From the NCBI RefSeq assembly GCF_002871795.1, contig NZ_PNHL01000001.1, positions 196,295-260,294 on the forward strand: a stretch of 64,000 nt of DNA, read 5' to 3'. The notes under the pieces are model-generated. The model made no database searches. It saw only the letters and a list, made by a program, of their open reading frames with translations, and was not told the origin of the DNA. Positions within the stretch are counted from its first letter, which is position 1. The number at the start of each line of letters is the position of its first letter. This DNA comes from Brachybacterium sp. UMB0905 (GTDB lineage: Bacteria > Actinomycetota > Actinomycetes > Actinomycetales > Dermabacteraceae). This document shows, piece after piece, positions 17,398 through 25,166 of this stretch. A program made the position numbers and the translations under genes.

Positions 17398-18147
17398 ATG
17401 ACCATTCATCTGACCGACTCTGCGCACCTGACCGACTCTGTGCACTTGACCGACTCTGCGCCCACCCGCCGCACTCTTCTGCTGGGAACCGGCCTGCTCA
17501 CCACTGCCCTTGCCACGGGCCTCGCCACCGCTCCCGCCCAGGCCGCGACGACGCTCAAGCGCGGCTCCCGCGGTAATGCCGTGCGCGCCCTGCAGAACGA
17601 TCTGAACGACCTGAAGTACTGGTGCGGCACCCCCGACGGCACCTTCGGCGCTCTCACCGAGCAGGCCGTGTACGCGCTGCAGAAGGCCGCCGGCATCGGC
17701 CGTGACGGCACGGTGGGGCCGAAGACCCGCGAAGCGCTGCGCCGCGGCGTGCAGCCGCCGCAGAAGGTGACCCGCGGCCGCCTGTTCGAGGTGGACCTGA
17801 AGCGTCAGCTGCTGCTGCTGTGCATCCACGAGGGCAAGATCCTGTACATCCTGAACACCTCCACCGGCAGCGGCGAGCGCTACTACTCCGGCGGCCGCTG
17901 GAAGACGGCGACCACGCCGAAGGGCGACTTCCGCATGTACTCCTTCCACAGCAGCGGCTGGCAGACCGGGCCGCTGGGTTCGATGTACCGCCCCGGCTAT
18001 TACGACCGCGGCTGGGCGATCCACGGCTCGCGGTCGATCCCGCCCTACCCCGCCTCACACGGCTGCTCCCGCATCACCACGGCGGCCAGCGACATGCTGT
18101 GGTCGCGCAACTGGTTCCGCAAGGGGCGCCGCGTGCTCGTGCGCTGA
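17398..18147 (+). CDS. Secreted L,D-transpeptidase with peptidoglycan-binding domain
   Basis: From the ATG at 17398 (GGGGGAA upstream) the 249-residue protein has an unusual N-terminus of three HLTDS repeats, then a Tat-like signal (TRRTLLLGTGLLTTALATG, AQA cleavage). A PG_binding_1 domain follows at about 60-120 (LKRGSRGNAVRALQNDLN, DGTFGALTEQAVYALQ, DGTVGPKTREAL). The YkuD catalytic domain ends with IHGSRSIPPYPASHGCSR, containing the catalytic His and Cys. Such enzymes make 3-3 crosslinks or attach proteins to peptidoglycan. The catalytic domain is compact. It stands alone before the fhaA cluster, with a strong hairpin after it. Confidence 0.9.
   Translation: MTIHLTDSAHLTDSVHLTDSAPTRRTLLLGTGLLTTALATGLATAPAQAATTLKRGSRGNAVRALQNDLNDLKYWCGTPDGTFGALTEQAVYALQKAAGIGRDGTVGPKTREALRRGVQPPQKVTRGRLFEVDLKRQLLLLCIHEGKILYILNTSTGSGERYYSGGRWKTATTPKGDFRMYSFHSSGWQTGPLGSMYRPGYYDRGWAIHGSRSIPPYPASHGCSRITTAASDMLWSRNWFRKGRRVLVR
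17407..17460 (+). repeat. Three 18-bp tandem repeats in the L,D-transpeptidase N-terminus
   Basis: Units at 17407-17424, 17425-17442 and 17443-17460 each encode HLTDSA or HLTDSV. They keep frame and sit between the start codon and the Tat-like signal, lengthening the n-region. Confidence 0.85.
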
Positions 18148-18187
18148 TCCGGGCGCGACACCGCGTTCACACCACCTGCACCGAACC

Positions 18188-18211
18188 CCCGCCCGGCCCG
18201 CGCCGGGCGGG
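18188..18211 (+). terminator. GC-rich hairpin after the L,D-transpeptidase gene
   Basis: CCCGCCCGGC (18188-18197) and GCCGGGCGGG (18202-18211) form a perfect 10-bp stem with a 4-nt loop, 40 bp after the stop. There is no T tract, as is common in actinobacterial terminators. Confidence 0.6.
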
Positions 18212-18338
18212 CACGGCTGGGGCGGATGCATCGCGATACGATCGGGGGCGAACCGTTCTGCGCTCACGCCGCAGACGGGATAGACCGATCGGCCGATGCG
18301 ACCGTGCCGACGCAGCAGCAGTGACAGTGAGGAGCGCC

Positions 18339-19049
18339 GTGGGGATCTTGGATCGGATCGAGCGCACCCTCGATCGGGGTGTGACGAGCGTGTTCTCGCC
18401 CGGCCGCGGGCAGCTCAAGCCGCTCGACCTCGCGCAGGGGCTCAAGCGCGAATGCGATGACCAGATCCAGGTTCTGGACCGCACCCGGACCCTCGCCCCG
18501 AACGTGTACAGCGTCTATCTGCACTCCCAGGACTTCGACCGCTTCGCCTCCTGGCAGGACACGCTCGTGGACGAGCTCGAGCGCGTGGTCATGGAGCATG
18601 CCGAGAAGCAGCGGTACATGTTCGTCGGCGGGGTGTCGGTGGCGCTCGAGCGCGATGACGAGGTGCGGGCCGGCCGCTTCGAGACCGAGTCGCGCACCGA
18701 GCGGGGCTCCGTCGCCCCCGCCACCGGCGCGGCGCAGGAGGAGCCCGGCGGCAGCCCGATCATCGAGATCGACGGCCAGCAGTACATGCTCACCGGACCC
18801 GTGACCGTGATCGGCCGTGGCGGCGACGCCGACATCATCCTCGAGGACACCGGGGTCTCCCGCCATCACCTGGAGCTGCGCAATGAGGGCGGGCAGCTGC
18901 TGGCCACGGACCTCGGCTCGACCAACGGCACCTTCGTGGACGGCGAGCGGATCCAGACTCCCGTCCCGCTGCAGGACCGCTCCCTGCTGAAGATCGGCCG
19001 CACCCGGCTGAGCGTGCTGCTGCCCGGTGGCGGTCCGGGCCTCGGGTGA
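18339..19049 (+). CDS. fhaA: FhaA: DUF3662 plus FHA domain signalling protein
   Basis: The 236-residue protein starts at the GTG at 18339 with GAGGAG about 5 nt upstream. Residues 1-115 form the DUF3662 domain (GILDRIERTLDRGVTSVFSPG, LAPNVYSVYLHSQDFDRF). An FHA domain (about 150-230) has the phosphothreonine-binding pattern IGRGGDADIILEDTGVSRHH and GSTNGTFVDG. FhaA recognises proteins phosphorylated by PknA/PknB and affects wall synthesis in mycobacteria. The Gly/Glu-rich linker is shorter than in mycobacterial FhaA. It is the first gene of the fhaA-fhaB-pstP-rodA-pbpA-pknA-pknB operon, in the same order as in mycobacteria. Confidence 0.93.
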   Translation: MGILDRIERTLDRGVTSVFSPGRGQLKPLDLAQGLKRECDDQIQVLDRTRTLAPNVYSVYLHSQDFDRFASWQDTLVDELERVVMEHAEKQRYMFVGGVSVALERDDEVRAGRFETESRTERGSVAPATGAAQEEPGGSPIIEIDGQQYMLTGPVTVIGRGGDADIILEDTGVSRHHLELRNEGGQLLATDLGSTNGTFVDGERIQTPVPLQDRSLLKIGRTRLSVLLPGGGPGLG

Positions 19050-19056
19050 TGCATCG

Positions 19057-19569
19057 ATGAGCGAGCTGACCCTGGTCGCACTGCGCCTGGGCTTCGTCCT
19101 GGGGCTGTGGATCTTCGTCATCGCCGTGGTGCTGGTGCTGCGCAATGACCTGTTCGGCACCACCGTCGTCACACGGTCCAGCCGGGATCCGCGCCGCGAG
19201 CAGCGCCCGGCCTCCGCACCGCCCGGCGCCTCCGGAGACCTCTCCACCGGTTGCACCGATCCGGAGGTCACCCAGACCACGCTCGTGGTCACGGCCGGAC
19301 CGCTGCGCGGCACCTCGATCACCCTGGGCTCCACGCCGATCCTCATCGGCCGCGCCCCGGAGTGCACCCTGGTACTGGATGACGACTACGCGTCGAACCG
19401 GCACGCCCGCGTGTTCCGGCGGGAGGACGAATGGATGGTGGAGGATCTGGGCTCCACCAACGGCACCCTGGTGTCGGGGCGGCGCATCGAGGGGGCCGTC
19501 CCGTTCCGTCCCGGGGCGCAGGTGCGGATCGGCCGCACCGAGATTGAGCTGAGACGAGGACCCCGATGA
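19057..19569 (+). CDS. fhaB: FhaB (FipA-type) membrane-anchored FHA protein
   Basis: The 170-residue protein has one N-terminal membrane helix (about 4-28, LVALRLGFVLGLWIFVIAVV), a variable linker with a TDPEVTQTTLVVT stretch, and a C-terminal FHA domain with LIGRAPECTLVLDDDYASNRHARV and DLGSTNGTLV. Thr residues in the linker could be kinase sites, as in mycobacterial FhaB, though the match is not exact. It starts 7 bp after fhaA and overlaps pstP by 4 nt. It probably links Ser/Thr kinase signalling to the divisome or elongasome. Confidence 0.92.
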   Translation: MSELTLVALRLGFVLGLWIFVIAVVLVLRNDLFGTTVVTRSSRDPRREQRPASAPPGASGDLSTGCTDPEVTQTTLVVTAGPLRGTSITLGSTPILIGRAPECTLVLDDDYASNRHARVFRREDEWMVEDLGSTNGTLVSGRRIEGAVPFRPGAQVRIGRTEIELRRGPR

Positions 19570-20876
19570 GCATCACCCTGCGCTACGCCGCACGATCGGA
19601 TGTCGGTCTGGTCCGCTCCAACAACCAGGACTCCGGCTACGCGGGATCCCACCTGCTGGTGGTGGCCGACGGGATGGGCGGTCACGCCGGCGGCGATGTC
19701 GCCAGCTCCGTGGCGATCGGACACCTGGCGCGCCTGGACTCCGAGACGCCCGCGAGCGACATCGTGGCCACGCTCGAGGAGAGCGTGCTGGAGGCCAATC
19801 AGGAGATCCTGCGCCGCGCCCGGGATGAGCCGCAGCTGCGAGGACTGGGCACGACGATCACCGCCCTGCTGCGGTCCGAGGGCAAGTTCGCCCTCGCGCA
19901 TATCGGCGATTCGCGCGCCTACCTGCTGCGCGATGACGAAACCGTGCAGATCACCAAGGACCACACCTTCGTGCAGCGCCTCTTGGACGAGGGGCGACTG
20001 ACCGAGGACGAGGCCGAACGTCACCCGCAGCGCTCGGTGCTGATGCGCGTGCTGGGCGATGTGGACGCCGATCCGGAGCTGGATCTCTCGCTGCGCACCG
20101 CACATCCCGGGGAGCGCTGGATGCTGTGCTCCGATGGGCTGTCGGGCCTGGTGTCCCTGGACACGATCGATGCGACCCTGAAGAACTTCGAGGACCCCGG
20201 CGAATGCGCCGATGAGCTCGTGCAGCTGGCCCTCAAGGGCGGGGGGCCGGACAACATCACGTGCATCGTCGCCGATGTGGTCGGGCTCCGCGAGCTGCCA
20301 CGGGGCGAGGAGGCGCCCTCCACGACCCCGCAGATCGTCGGCTCCGCGGCGCGCAACCGCCACGCCCCCACCGCAGCCTCCGGGCCGGCGGCGAAGGCAG
20401 CGGCCCTCACCCGCGAAGAGTCCGAGGCGCCCTACGAGGATGAGGACTTCGCAGAGGAGGAGCCGCCACGGCGCAGCCCCTGGCCGGCGCTGGCGGCACT
20501 CGTGCTGCTCGCGGCGGTGCTGGGCGGACTGCTGACGGCCGGGTACGCGTGGTCGCAGCGGCAGTTCTACGTCGGCACCGACGGCACCTCCGTGGTGCTC
20601 TACCAGGGCATCTCTCAGGACCTGGGGCCGATCTCACTGTCCCACCCGGTGCAGACCACCGACATCGCTCTCGCGGACCTCCCGCAGGTCACGCGGCAGC
20701 AGGTCGAAGGCACGATCACCGCGAAGGACCGCGAGAGCGCCGAGCAGATCATCGAGCGCTTGCGGCAGGCGGCGCTGACCAACCAGCCGCTGCAGCAGAT
20801 CACGCCATCGGACGGCGGGGGCGAGTCCCCCTCGGACGGCGGAGGCGACGACGCCTCGGACGGCGGGGAGTCGTAG
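19566..20876 (+). CDS. pstP: PstP-type PP2C Ser/Thr phosphatase, membrane anchored
   Basis: The 436-residue protein has a cytosolic PP2C domain (1-240) with the metal-binding motifs SNNQDSG, VVADGMGGHAGG, LCSDGLSGLV and GGPDNITCIV. After an Ala/Glu-rich linker there is one membrane helix (about 302-325, WPALAALVLLAAVLGG), then an external domain and a Ser/Asp/Gly-rich tail. It should reverse phosphorylation by PknA and PknB. The ATG overlaps fhaB by 4 nt, and the TAG stop overlaps the rodA start by 1 nt. The external domain contains YVGTDGTSVVLYQGI, as in other PstP proteins. Confidence 0.95.
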   Translation: MSITLRYAARSDVGLVRSNNQDSGYAGSHLLVVADGMGGHAGGDVASSVAIGHLARLDSETPASDIVATLEESVLEANQEILRRARDEPQLRGLGTTITALLRSEGKFALAHIGDSRAYLLRDDETVQITKDHTFVQRLLDEGRLTEDEAERHPQRSVLMRVLGDVDADPELDLSLRTAHPGERWMLCSDGLSGLVSLDTIDATLKNFEDPGECADELVQLALKGGGPDNITCIVADVVGLRELPRGEEAPSTTPQIVGSAARNRHAPTAASGPAAKAAALTREESEAPYEDEDFAEEEPPRRSPWPALAALVLLAAVLGGLLTAGYAWSQRQFYVGTDGTSVVLYQGISQDLGPISLSHPVQTTDIALADLPQVTRQQVEGTITAKDRESAEQIIERLRQAALTNQPLQQITPSDGGGESPSDGGGDDASDGGES

Positions 20877-22261
20877 TGGCGACGATCGTCTCCTACACCG
20901 CCAGGCCGCGGCGGACGCTCCAGGCCCTGCTGCTGGTGTTCGCGGCGGCGATCGGGGTGGGCGCCTACGCCCTGGTGCACCTGGGGCGGCATGACGCCGT
21001 GCCCGAGAACCTCATGACCTACGGCATCGCCACCGCCGTGTGCGTGCTGATCCTGCAGATCGCCGTGGTGTGGCGGGCGCCGTACGCGGATCCGGTGCTG
21101 CTGCCCACCGTGACGCTGCTGAACCTGCTGGGCATCGCGATGATCGAGACGGTGTACCAGGCCAATGCGATCTATGGGTCCCGCACCTCGGCCAGCGCCG
21201 ACCGGCAGATGCTGTGGGCGGCGCTGGGGGTGCTGCTGTGCGCCGGGGTGATCCTGCTGCTGCGGGACCACCGGAATCTGCGCCGCTACACGTGGATCAG
21301 CGCGGTCACCGGCGCGGTCCTGCTGCTGCTGCCGCTCGCACCGGGCATCGGCTCGGCCCGCAACGGCTCGCGGATCTGGATCACGATCGCCGGCAACAGC
21401 TTCCAGCCCGCGGAGCTCGCGAAGATCGCCTTCGCGGTGTTCTTCGCCGGGTACCTGGTCTCCCGCCGCGACACCCTCGCGCTCGCGGGCCCGAAGGTGC
21501 TCGGCATCCACCTGCCGCGCTGGAGCGACTTCGGGCCGATCCTCGTGGCCTGGGGCCTGGCGATGGCGATCCTCGTCTTCCAGACGGACCTGGGGACCTC
21601 GCTGATGTTCTTCGGTCTGTTCGTGGTGATGCTGTACGTGGCCACGGACCGGCTGAGCTGGCTGATCATCGGCGCGGTGATGTTCCTTCCGCCCGCGGTG
21701 TTCGCCGCCACCCAGATGGGGCATGTGCGCCGCCGCCTGACCTGCTGGCTGGACCCGCTGTCGCGCGAGAACTTCTCTGCCTGCGAGCAGCTGAATCAGG
21801 GCCTGTTCGGCCTGGCCAACGGCGGGCTCACGGGCGCGGGCCTGGGCGAGGGGCGGCCGGATGTGGTGCCGCATGCGGAGAGCGACTTCATCTTCGCCAC
21901 CTTCGCGGAGGAGCTGGGGATGGTGGGCGCCTTCGCACTGCTGCTGCTCTACCTCGTGCTGGTGCAGCGAGCGGTGCGGGCGGCAGTCGGCATCTCCGAC
22001 GGCTTCGGGACGCTCCTGGCCGGAGGGCTCGGCTTCGTGATGGCGCTGCAGGTGTTCGTCGTCGTCGGCGGTGTCACCCGGGTGATCCCCCTGACCGGGC
22101 TGACCCTGCCGTTCCTCGCCGCTGGCGGTTCATCGCTGGTGTGCAACTGGATCATCGTGGGGCTGCTGGTACGACTGTCGGATGCCGCCCGGCGGCCCGC
22201 CGCCCGCCAGGTGCCCGGCACCACCACCCCGAACCGACGCGAGCAGGAGGTGACGGCATGA
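20876..22261 (+). CDS. rodA: RodA/FtsW family peptidoglycan glycosyltransferase (SEDS)
   Basis: The 461-residue polytopic protein has about 12 membrane helices and the SEDS core: NGSRIWI, FQPAELAKIAF, FQTDLGTSLMFFGLF, QLNQGLFGLANGGLTGAGLGEG and AESDFIFATFAEELG. The aspartate in FQTDLG and the ESDFIF loop are the positions needed for lipid II polymerisation in RodA. The GTG start at 20876 overlaps the pstP TAG by 1 nt. It is paired with the class B PBP that follows, as expected for a SEDS-bPBP complex. RodA rather than FtsW is inferred from gene order. Confidence 0.94.
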   Translation: MATIVSYTARPRRTLQALLLVFAAAIGVGAYALVHLGRHDAVPENLMTYGIATAVCVLILQIAVVWRAPYADPVLLPTVTLLNLLGIAMIETVYQANAIYGSRTSASADRQMLWAALGVLLCAGVILLLRDHRNLRRYTWISAVTGAVLLLLPLAPGIGSARNGSRIWITIAGNSFQPAELAKIAFAVFFAGYLVSRRDTLALAGPKVLGIHLPRWSDFGPILVAWGLAMAILVFQTDLGTSLMFFGLFVVMLYVATDRLSWLIIGAVMFLPPAVFAATQMGHVRRRLTCWLDPLSRENFSACEQLNQGLFGLANGGLTGAGLGEGRPDVVPHAESDFIFATFAEELGMVGAFALLLLYLVLVQRAVRAAVGISDGFGTLLAGGLGFVMALQVFVVVGGVTRVIPLTGLTLPFLAAGGSSLVCNWIIVGLLVRLSDAARRPAARQVPGTTTPNRREQEVTA

Positions 22262-23703
22262 ACAAGCCCCTGCGCCACGTGTGGCTGGTGATCGGCGTGC
22301 TGTTCGCGCTGCTGTTCACCTCCACCACGTACTTCCAGGTCATCGCCCAGGACCGGCTGAATGCGCACGCGAGCAACCGCCGCACGATCTACAACGAGTA
22401 CGGCCGGCATCGCGGCCCCATCGTCGTGGACGGCACGGTGATCGCCTCCTCCCAGCAGTCCGGGGACACCTACGGCTACCTGCGCACCTACGATCCCGGG
22501 GCGATGTACGCCCCCATCACCGGGCACTACTCGGTGATCTACGGCTTCACCGGGATCGAGCGGTCGCTCAATGACACCCTCTCCGGGGAGGCCGATGCGC
22601 TGTTCTACCACCGCATCTCGGACATCCTCTCGGGCCGACAGGGTCGCGGCGCGACGGTCTCGCTGACAATCGACCCCCAGGCCCAGCAGGCCGCGTGGAA
22701 TGCGCTGCAGGGCAAGCGCGGCGCCGTGGTGGCGCTGGATCCCACCGACGGGGCGATCCTCGCGCTCGCCTCCGCACCCAGCTACGACCCCAACCGTCTG
22801 GCCGCCCATGACACCGCGGCGGTGTCCCAGGCCTGGCAGGAGCTGAACGAGCATCCCGCCCGGCCCATGACGAACCGGGCGATCGGCGGGGACCTGTACC
22901 CGCCCGGATCGGTGTTCAAGCTGATCACGGCCGCAGCGGCGCTCGAGAGCGGCGACTACACCGCGGCCACGGAGATTCCCGGGCCGGGCACCTACACGCT
23001 GCCGGGCTCCTCCTCGGTGATGAACAACTTCGCGGCCGGACGGCAGGACCCGTGCGGGCCCGATGACCGCTCGAGCCTCGCCGATGCGCTGCGGCAGTCC
23101 TGCAACACGTCCTTCGCGATGCTCGGGGTGGAGCTCGGCGAGGAGCAGCTCACCAAGACCGCCGAGGAGTTCGGCTTCGGGCAGTCCCTGACCATCCCGA
23201 TGGGGGTCACGCCCTCCCGGATCGGCGAGGACCTGGATGACGCGCAGCTGGCCACCACGGCGATCGGCCAGTTCGAGACGCGCGTGACGCCGCTGCAGAT
23301 GGCGATGGTGGCGGGGGCGGTGGCGAACGACGGCGTGGTGATGCAGCCGCAGCTGGTGCGCAGCGTGCGCACCGCCGACCTGTCCACAGTTCAGGAGCTG
23401 CGCGCCCAGGAGCTCGGCCAGCCGCTCTCAGCCGCCAACGCCTCCCAGATGCGCCAGATGATGGTGAGCGCGGTCGAGGACGGGACCGGCGGTGCGGCGA
23501 TGATCGACGGCGTCGAGGTGGGCGGCAAGACGGGCACCGCCCAGTGGGGGGAGGGCCGCAACCCGCATTCGTGGTTCGTCGGCTACGGACAGGTCGAGGG
23601 CCGACGGGTGGCCGTCGCAGTGCTGGTGGAGGAGGGCGGATACGGCTCGCGCACCGCGGCGCCGATCGCCCGTGACGTGATGGAGGCGGTGATCCGCGGA
23701 TGA
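22258..23703 (+). CDS. pbpA: Class B penicillin-binding protein (PbpA)
   Basis: The 481-residue protein has an N-terminal membrane anchor (about 8-28) and a short dimerisation domain, followed by a transpeptidase domain with GSVFK (nucleophile Ser218, Lys221), SCNTS and KTGTA. This makes it a D,D-transpeptidase crosslinking peptidoglycan and the target of beta-lactams. There is no PASTA domain. It overlaps rodA by 4 nt (ATGA) and pknA by 4 nt, so its level is tied to both. In mycobacteria the equivalent PbpA supports septation and is regulated by PknB. Confidence 0.95.
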   Translation: MNKPLRHVWLVIGVLFALLFTSTTYFQVIAQDRLNAHASNRRTIYNEYGRHRGPIVVDGTVIASSQQSGDTYGYLRTYDPGAMYAPITGHYSVIYGFTGIERSLNDTLSGEADALFYHRISDILSGRQGRGATVSLTIDPQAQQAAWNALQGKRGAVVALDPTDGAILALASAPSYDPNRLAAHDTAAVSQAWQELNEHPARPMTNRAIGGDLYPPGSVFKLITAAAALESGDYTAATEIPGPGTYTLPGSSSVMNNFAAGRQDPCGPDDRSSLADALRQSCNTSFAMLGVELGEEQLTKTAEEFGFGQSLTIPMGVTPSRIGEDLDDAQLATTAIGQFETRVTPLQMAMVAGAVANDGVVMQPQLVRSVRTADLSTVQELRAQELGQPLSAANASQMRQMMVSAVEDGTGGAAMIDGVEVGGKTGTAQWGEGRNPHSWFVGYGQVEGRRVAVAVLVEEGGYGSRTAAPIARDVMEAVIRG

Positions 23704-25166
23704 GGACGGAGAAAGGGCTCGTGCTCGAAGGGCGCTACGAGCTGACGTCGCTGATCGCCACGGGCGGCATGGGGCAGGTCTGGAAGGGCCAGGACCAGGA
23801 GCTGGACCGCGAGGTCGCGGTGAAGGTGCTGCGCGAGGAGTACGCGGGAGACGAGGGCTTCCTCAAGCGCTTCCGCGCCGAGGCGCGGCACACTGCGGCG
23901 CTGTCCCATGACGGGATCGCGGCGCTGTACGACTACGGCGAGCTGGACGGGCGCGCCTACATCGTGATGGAGCTGTGCCCCGGTCGGCCCCTGTCGGACC
24001 TGATCGAGGAGAACCCGGGCGGCCTGCCGGAGAAGCGCGTCATCTCCCTGCTGATCCAGCTGGCACGCGCCCTGGATGCCGCGCATTCCAAGGGTGTGGT
24101 GCACCGCGATGTGAAGCCGGAGAACGTGCTGGTGGATGTCGAGGACGACTGGTCGATGAAGGTCACGGACTTCGGGATCGCGCGCAGCAAGGATCAGGCG
24201 CGGCTGACGAAGACGGGTCTCGTGATGGGCACCGCCCAGTACCTCTCCCCCGAGCAGGCGATGGGCAAGCAGGCCACGAGCCTGTCGGACATCTACGCGC
24301 TGGGGATCGTGGCCTACGAAATGCTCGTAGGCAAGCGGCCCTTCACCGGCTCGAGCCAGGTGGAGATCGCGATGGCGCAGGTCAAGCAGCAGCCGCCGGA
24401 GCTGCCCGAGGTGATCGAGCCCGATCTGCGGCATCTGGTGATGATGATGCTGGCCAAGGCGCCGGCGAACCGGCCGCGCTCCGCCTCGGCGGTGGCGCGG
24501 ATCCTGGAGTCCATCCAGCGCGGGGTGGAGCCGCATTTCAGCACCGGTGCAATTCCGGTGACGCGTGTGGAGGACCACGACTGGACCGGCGAGCAGCCCA
24601 CGCGGTCGTCCCGCCCGGGCGCCTCGCCGACGGGAACCCGCACCGCGGCGATGCCGCTGCCGCTGTCGGGCCGCGGCGGGATCCGCCATCGCTCGGCAAC
24701 CTCGGGCCCCTCGGCGCTGTCCGCAGCCTCGGCCTCCTCGGCGCCCTCGACCCCGCGTCGCCGGGCCGGCTCCCGCTCGGCGCCCTCGGCGAGCTCCGGT
24801 CCGTCGGTCGCCTCGCCGCCCTCGGCATCATCCCCGGAGCGCGGCGCTTCGTCCCCGGTCTCTGGCACCGCGTCGCCCGGCCGCCGCGGCGAGGATCCGT
24901 TCTCGGGGGTGGACAGCCGCGCCTCGGAGCGCACGGTGCATGGCACGACAACGGGCCGCCGCGTGGGCGGGATGTCGGTGCCGGGGCTCGTGCTGCTGGT
25001 GATCGTGCTGGTCGCGATCATCGCTGCGGTGCTCGCGGCCACGGGCGTGCTGCCGCTGGGGGCGCTGGATGCGCTCGCCGAGCAGGATCCCGCTGAGCTG
25101 TGGACGGCACGTACCATGATCGGATCCGAAACGATCGGTCCCGGACCGAGGACAGGTGTGGAGTGA
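23700..25166 (+). CDS. pknA: Ser/Thr protein kinase PknA
   Basis: The 488-residue protein has a full Hanks-type kinase domain (11-280): TGGMGQVWKG glycine loop, ATP lysine in VAVKVLRE (about Lys42), HRDVKPENV catalytic loop, DFGIAR and the activation segment ending GTAQYLSPEQ. A long Ser/Ala/Pro-rich linker of about 150 residues follows, then one membrane helix (VPGLVLLVIVLVAIIAAVLAAT) and a short external tail without PASTA domains, as for PknA. The kinase likely phosphorylates wall and division proteins read by FhaA/FhaB. It overlaps pbpA and pknB by 4 nt each. Confidence 0.94.
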   Translation: MRTEKGLVLEGRYELTSLIATGGMGQVWKGQDQELDREVAVKVLREEYAGDEGFLKRFRAEARHTAALSHDGIAALYDYGELDGRAYIVMELCPGRPLSDLIEENPGGLPEKRVISLLIQLARALDAAHSKGVVHRDVKPENVLVDVEDDWSMKVTDFGIARSKDQARLTKTGLVMGTAQYLSPEQAMGKQATSLSDIYALGIVAYEMLVGKRPFTGSSQVEIAMAQVKQQPPELPEVIEPDLRHLVMMMLAKAPANRPRSASAVARILESIQRGVEPHFSTGAIPVTRVEDHDWTGEQPTRSSRPGASPTGTRTAAMPLPLSGRGGIRHRSATSGPSALSAASASSAPSTPRRRAGSRSAPSASSGPSVASPPSASSPERGASSPVSGTASPGRRGEDPFSGVDSRASERTVHGTTTGRRVGGMSVPGLVLLVIVLVAIIAAVLAATGVLPLGALDALAEQDPAELWTARTMIGSETIGPGPRTGVE

